DNA from: an uncultured Acidobacteriota bacterium
Lineage (GTDB): Bacteria > Acidobacteriota > Terriglobia > Bryobacterales > Bryobacteraceae
Direction of reading: 5' to 3'
Assembly: GCA_902826685.1 (NCBI GenBank)
Contig: CADEFT010000003.1
Coordinates: 183,207-223,066 of the forward strand
Length of the DNA stretch: 39,860 nucleotides
In this document: positions 37,289 to 39,860 of the stretch, in pieces
How positions within the stretch are numbered: the first letter of the stretch is position 1
Layout of the letters: each line of letters starts with the position of its first letter
The notes under the pieces: generated by a model
Told to the model about the DNA's origin: nothing
The model's input: only the letters and a program-made list of their open reading frames with translations
The model's database searches: none
Translations under genes and position numbers: made by a program

Positions 37289-39860
37289 TCAGTTATCCAC
37301 AGGCGCGGGCGGCTCGGTGCCGCGGGAGGCGGAGACCACCTGCTCGATGGCGCGCACCAGATCGGGCAGACCAACGGGTTTGGCCAGATAGCCGTCGGCA
37401 CCGGCGGCGAGACCCTTTTCCCGGTCGCCGGCCATGGCGTTGGCGGTCAGCATGAGGATGGGCGTGCGCTTTTGGCCGGTGCTCTCCTCGAAGTCGCGAA
37501 TGAGGCGGGTGGCTTCCAGGCCATCGATGGAAGGCATTTGAACGTCCATGAGAATGAGCCCGTAGCGGCGCGTGGTGGAGAGCCGCAGCGCCTCCATGCC
37601 GTCGGCGGCTACTTCGACTTCATGGCCCTGTTTTTCAAGCAGGCGCACCAGCACTTTCTGATTGACGGCGTTGTCCTCGGCGACCAGAACGCGCAGCTTG
37701 CCGATGCCGCCGGTGGTGAGGGCGCTCGCGAGCTTCTGAATCTGCTGCCCAGGCAGGCTTCCGGCCGGGGAGGCGATGCCGAAGCGCGCCGTGAAGTGAA
37801 ATTCCGAACCTCTACCCATCTCGCTATGAGCCCAGAGACGGCCGCCCATCAGGTCCACCAGGCGCCTGCAAATGGCAAGGCCGAGCCCGCTGCCTCCATG
37901 GCGCCGCGTGATGGAGCCGTCGGCCTGGCGAAACGCCTCGAAGATGGTCTCCATCTGGTTGGGCGCGATGCCTTCGCCGGAATCGGCGACGGTGAACTGC
38001 AGGGTGACGAGGCCGGCGTCGTTCGATTCCACGGCGACATCGAGGCGCACGAAACCGCGGGTGGTGAACTTGATGGCGTTGCTCAACAGGTTGAGCAGAA
38101 CCTGGCGCAGGCGGCCGGGGTCGCCGGTGAGCGCGTCCGGCACCGCATCGTCGCGGCGCAACTCGAGCGCCAGGCCCTTCTGATGCGCCAGCAGGCCCAC
38201 GACCTTTAAAGCTTCATCGATGGTGGCGGCGAGGGAGAAACGGACCGAATCGAGGTCCAGCCGGTTGGCTTCGATTTTCGACAGGTCGAGGATGTCGTTG
38301 AGCAGGGCGAGCAGGGCTTCGCCGGAAGCCTTGGCGGTTTCGAGATAGTCGCGCTGCTCGTCGCTGAGCGGAGTGTCGAGGGCGAGCGAGGTCATGCCGA
38401 GAATGCCGTTCATCGGCGTGCGGATCTCGTGGCTGACGTTGGCCAGGAACTCGCCCTTGAGGCGGCTCGATTCCTGGGCTTCGACCAGCAGGCGCTCGAT
38501 TTCGCGTTTCTGCTGCTCGACCTTTTGCTTTTCCTGTTCGGTGCGGTTGCGCTGGTGCTGCAATTCGCGGGTGCGGTCGGCGACGGAGTCTTCGAGCCGC
38601 TCGCGCTGCCGCTCGGCGGAACGTACGCGGCGTCGCATCAGGAAAGCCAGCGCCGCCAGCGCCAGCAGGCAGACGGAAACCAGGAACAGGGGACGCCGCC
38701 ACCAGGGAGCGAGGATCGAGAACGGAACCTTGCCGCCAGTGCCGTTCCACGAGCCGCCGCGGATGGCCGCCTGCACTTCAAATTCGTAATCGCCGGGAGC
38801 AAGCGACGGGAAGACGGCCTCGCGCAGATCGGTTTCCACCCAGTCGGCGCGGGAGTTGAGCCGGTAGCGGAAATGCAGTTCCCGGTTGTGGGCAAACGAG
38901 AGTCCGGTGTAGCGGATGCGCAGCGGGCGTTCGCCGTAAGGAATCGACAACACCTCGTTCTGGCCGCGCAGCCGGTCGCCGAAACGGACTTCGGTGACGA
39001 CGGCTTGAGGCGCCTTGGCGGCAAACGGATCGGTGGAACCGGCGGTGAAACGGGAGAAGCCGCGCGCCGTGCCGAGGATCACCTCATCGCCGGACGCGTA
39101 GAAAGCGTTGGCGTTGAGATCGTGCCACAGCATGCCGTCGGCGGTCCCGAAATGGCGCCAGGACTGGCCGTTGAAAACATCGGCGCCGTTGTCGGTGCCG
39201 GCCCAGATCCAGCCGCGCGTGTCGGCGCGTACGAATCGCACTTGCCCGCTGCGGAGGGCGTTGCTTTGATCGAAATGGCGGATGTCGCGCCCATTGGGAT
39301 CGAGCCGGCTTACGCCAAGCCCTCCGCGGTATCCGATCCAAATGGAACCCTCGGCGCCGGCGGCGATGGAGAAGACATCCTGCGAGCGCAAGCCTTCGGC
39401 GCGGCTAATTCGCCGCACGGCACCGCCTTTGGCGATCTGAATCAGCCCTTCGGTGGTGGCGAGCCACAATGCGCCGCTTTTGGGCTCCCGCGCGAGGTCG
39501 GCCACCAGTTCGCCGGACTTGAGCACGGTGGTGAAGGCCGGTTGAAGGTTCGGTTTGGGGCCCGTGGTGAGTTCGAAGGCACCCTCGCGGGAAAGAACCC
39601 AGAGAGAAGAGCCGTCGCGTTTAAGGTTGAGGATACGCCGCGCCTCCGAGGCGAACGGCTTGGTGCCGCGCACCAGACCGCCTTCGGCGAGGCCGCTCCA
39701 AATGGACCCATCGGCGGCGGCGGCGATGGCCGTCACCGTGCCGCTCAGCGCGAATACCCATTGCCGCGAACCCGGTGCGCGGTATTGCAATCCGTCGCCA
39801 AACCCGGCCCAAAGGGCGCCGTTGGGCGCGGCCCAAAAAGCCCGTGGTGGGTTCGTTTCC
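37289..39860 (-). CDS. Hybrid sensor histidine kinase with propeller sensor (N-terminus beyond window)
   Basis: At least 857 codons; the frame runs open through the right edge (a TTG at 39790 is not the start, since propeller sequence GALWAGFGDGLQ continues upstream). Order: several two-component-regulator propeller repeats (SIWIGYRGGLGVS, WIWAGTDNGADVF), a Y_Y_Y domain (LRIRYTGLSFAHNRELHFRYRL), one membrane helix (PLFLVSVCLLALAALAFLM), a coiled coil, HisKA with the phospho-His in FLANVSHEIRTPMNG, and HATPase with DSGEGIAP and GGSGLGLAI. Last comes a receiver domain with the phospho-Asp in LILMDVQMPSIDG. Such propeller kinases usually sense carbohydrates in the periplasm, like Bacteroides hybrid systems, but here there is no C-terminal DNA-binding domain. 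It ends 159 bp before dnaB. Confidence 0.93.
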   Translation of the reverse strand, partial: ETNPPRAFWAAPNGALWAGFGDGLQYRAPGSRQWVFALSGTVTAIAAAADGSIWSGLAEGGLVRGTKPFASEARRILNLKRDGSSLWVLSREGAFELTTGPKPNLQPAFTTVLKSGELVADLAREPKSGALWLATTEGLIQIAKGGAVRRISRAEGLRSQDVFSIAAGAEGSIWIGYRGGLGVSRLDPNGRDIRHFDQSNALRSGQVRFVRADTRGWIWAGTDNGADVFNGQSWRHFGTADGMLWHDLNANAFYASGDEVILGTARGFSRFTAGSTDPFAAKAPQAVVTEVRFGDRLRGQNEVLSIPYGERPLRIRYTGLSFAHNRELHFRYRLNSRADWVETDLREAVFPSLAPGDYEFEVQAAIRGGSWNGTGGKVPFSILAPWWRRPLFLVSVCLLALAALAFLMRRRVRSAERQRERLEDSVADRTRELQHQRNRTEQEKQKVEQQKREIERLLVEAQESSRLKGEFLANVSHEIRTPMNGILGMTSLALDTPLSDEQRDYLETAKASGEALLALLNDILDLSKIEANRLDLDSVRFSLAATIDEALKVVGLLAHQKGLALELRRDDAVPDALTGDPGRLRQVLLNLLSNAIKFTTRGFVRLDVAVESNDAGLVTLQFTVADSGEGIAPNQMETIFEAFRQADGSITRRHGGSGLGLAICRRLVDLMGGRLWAHSEMGRGSEFHFTARFGIASPAGSLPGQQIQKLASALTTGGIGKLRVLVAEDNAVNQKVLVRLLEKQGHEVEVAADGMEALRLSTTRRYGLILMDVQMPSIDGLEATRLIRDFEESTGQKRTPILMLTANAMAGDREKGLAAGADGYLAKPVGLPDLVRAIEQVVSASRGTEPPAPVDN
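37293..37301 (+). promoter_or_regulatory. Perfect DnaA box TTATCCACA
   Basis: TTATCCACA is the strongest DnaA-binding 9-mer. It lies at the extreme 3' end of the kinase gene (last codons), 160 bp upstream of the dnaB start. A single perfect 9-mer is not rare by chance; its position before dnaB is the only supporting context. Confidence 0.35.

Noticed and set aside
1..39860. CRISPR array, prophage, insertion sequence or defence island
   Set aside because: No regularly spaced repeats, transposase, integrase, capsid, nuclease-helicase defence genes or tRNA-associated attachment sites are visible.

Overview
The window is high-GC bacterial chromosome, most consistent with Acidobacteriota of the Solibacter/Bryobacter kind. 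This is inferred from gene content, not from a marker gene. Pointers are an Oar-like TonB-dependent receptor of about 1250 residues with an N-terminal carboxypeptidase-regulatory domain, a BlaI/M56-peptidase/TonB cluster, a propeller-type hybrid histidine kinase and a SorAB-type sulfite dehydrogenase. I see no tRNA, rRNA, CRISPR array, transposase, integrase or phage gene.

Layout. 1-3792 (minus): an M48 metallopeptidase with an imperfect second copy of its 3' end, and a TPR + DUF898 membrane protein. 3863-6736: a GH10-fold protein lacking both catalytic glutamates, converging on a tagatose-3-epimerase-like sugar epimerase, then a 51-residue His/Lys/Asp-rich exported protein. 6825-11219 (minus): a compact operon in the order MFS transporter, sulfite-oxidase-fold molybdoenzyme, monoheme cytochrome c, GNAT and SDR. 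11220-12873: an alpha/beta hydrolase flanked by two intergenic regions of about 310-330 bp, each holding what looks like an independent small transcription unit. 12874-20738: housekeeping and cell-envelope genes (glucosaminidase, site-2 protease, M20 dipeptidase, MurJ, split transketolase, HIT protein, AAA ATPase). 20851-25796: an orphan NMT1-type binding lipoprotein, the BlaI/M56-TonB/TonB operon behind a perfect 16-bp palindrome, a divergent small lipoprotein and the first of two geranylgeranyl-reductase-like flavoproteins. 25809-28098: the second flavoprotein, MutM and a Rieske ferredoxin. 28116-35277: a ribose-type ABC importer split around a TonB-dependent receptor. 35312-39860: an SRPBCC protein, DnaB and the C-terminal part of a hybrid sensor kinase.

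Most interesting. (1) 12564-12845 has a TTGACA-N17-TAGTAT promoter, an 18-nt match to the reverse complement of the usual 16S 3' end, a 15-codon ORF followed by two more open frames, an 8-bp closing stem and a strong intrinsic terminator. It looks like a self-contained structured RNA and/or micropeptide gene. (2) 11338-11507 has a near-consensus sigma-54 promoter about 100 bp before an intrinsic terminator that ends no annotated gene, which suggests a sigma-54-driven small RNA or leader. (3) The GH10 protein is a predicted pseudoenzyme. (4) At least eight genes start 6-9 nt after a -10-like hexamer and lack an SD, which suggests leaderless transcripts. (5) All eight convergent gene pairs meet with gaps of -21 to +3 bp.
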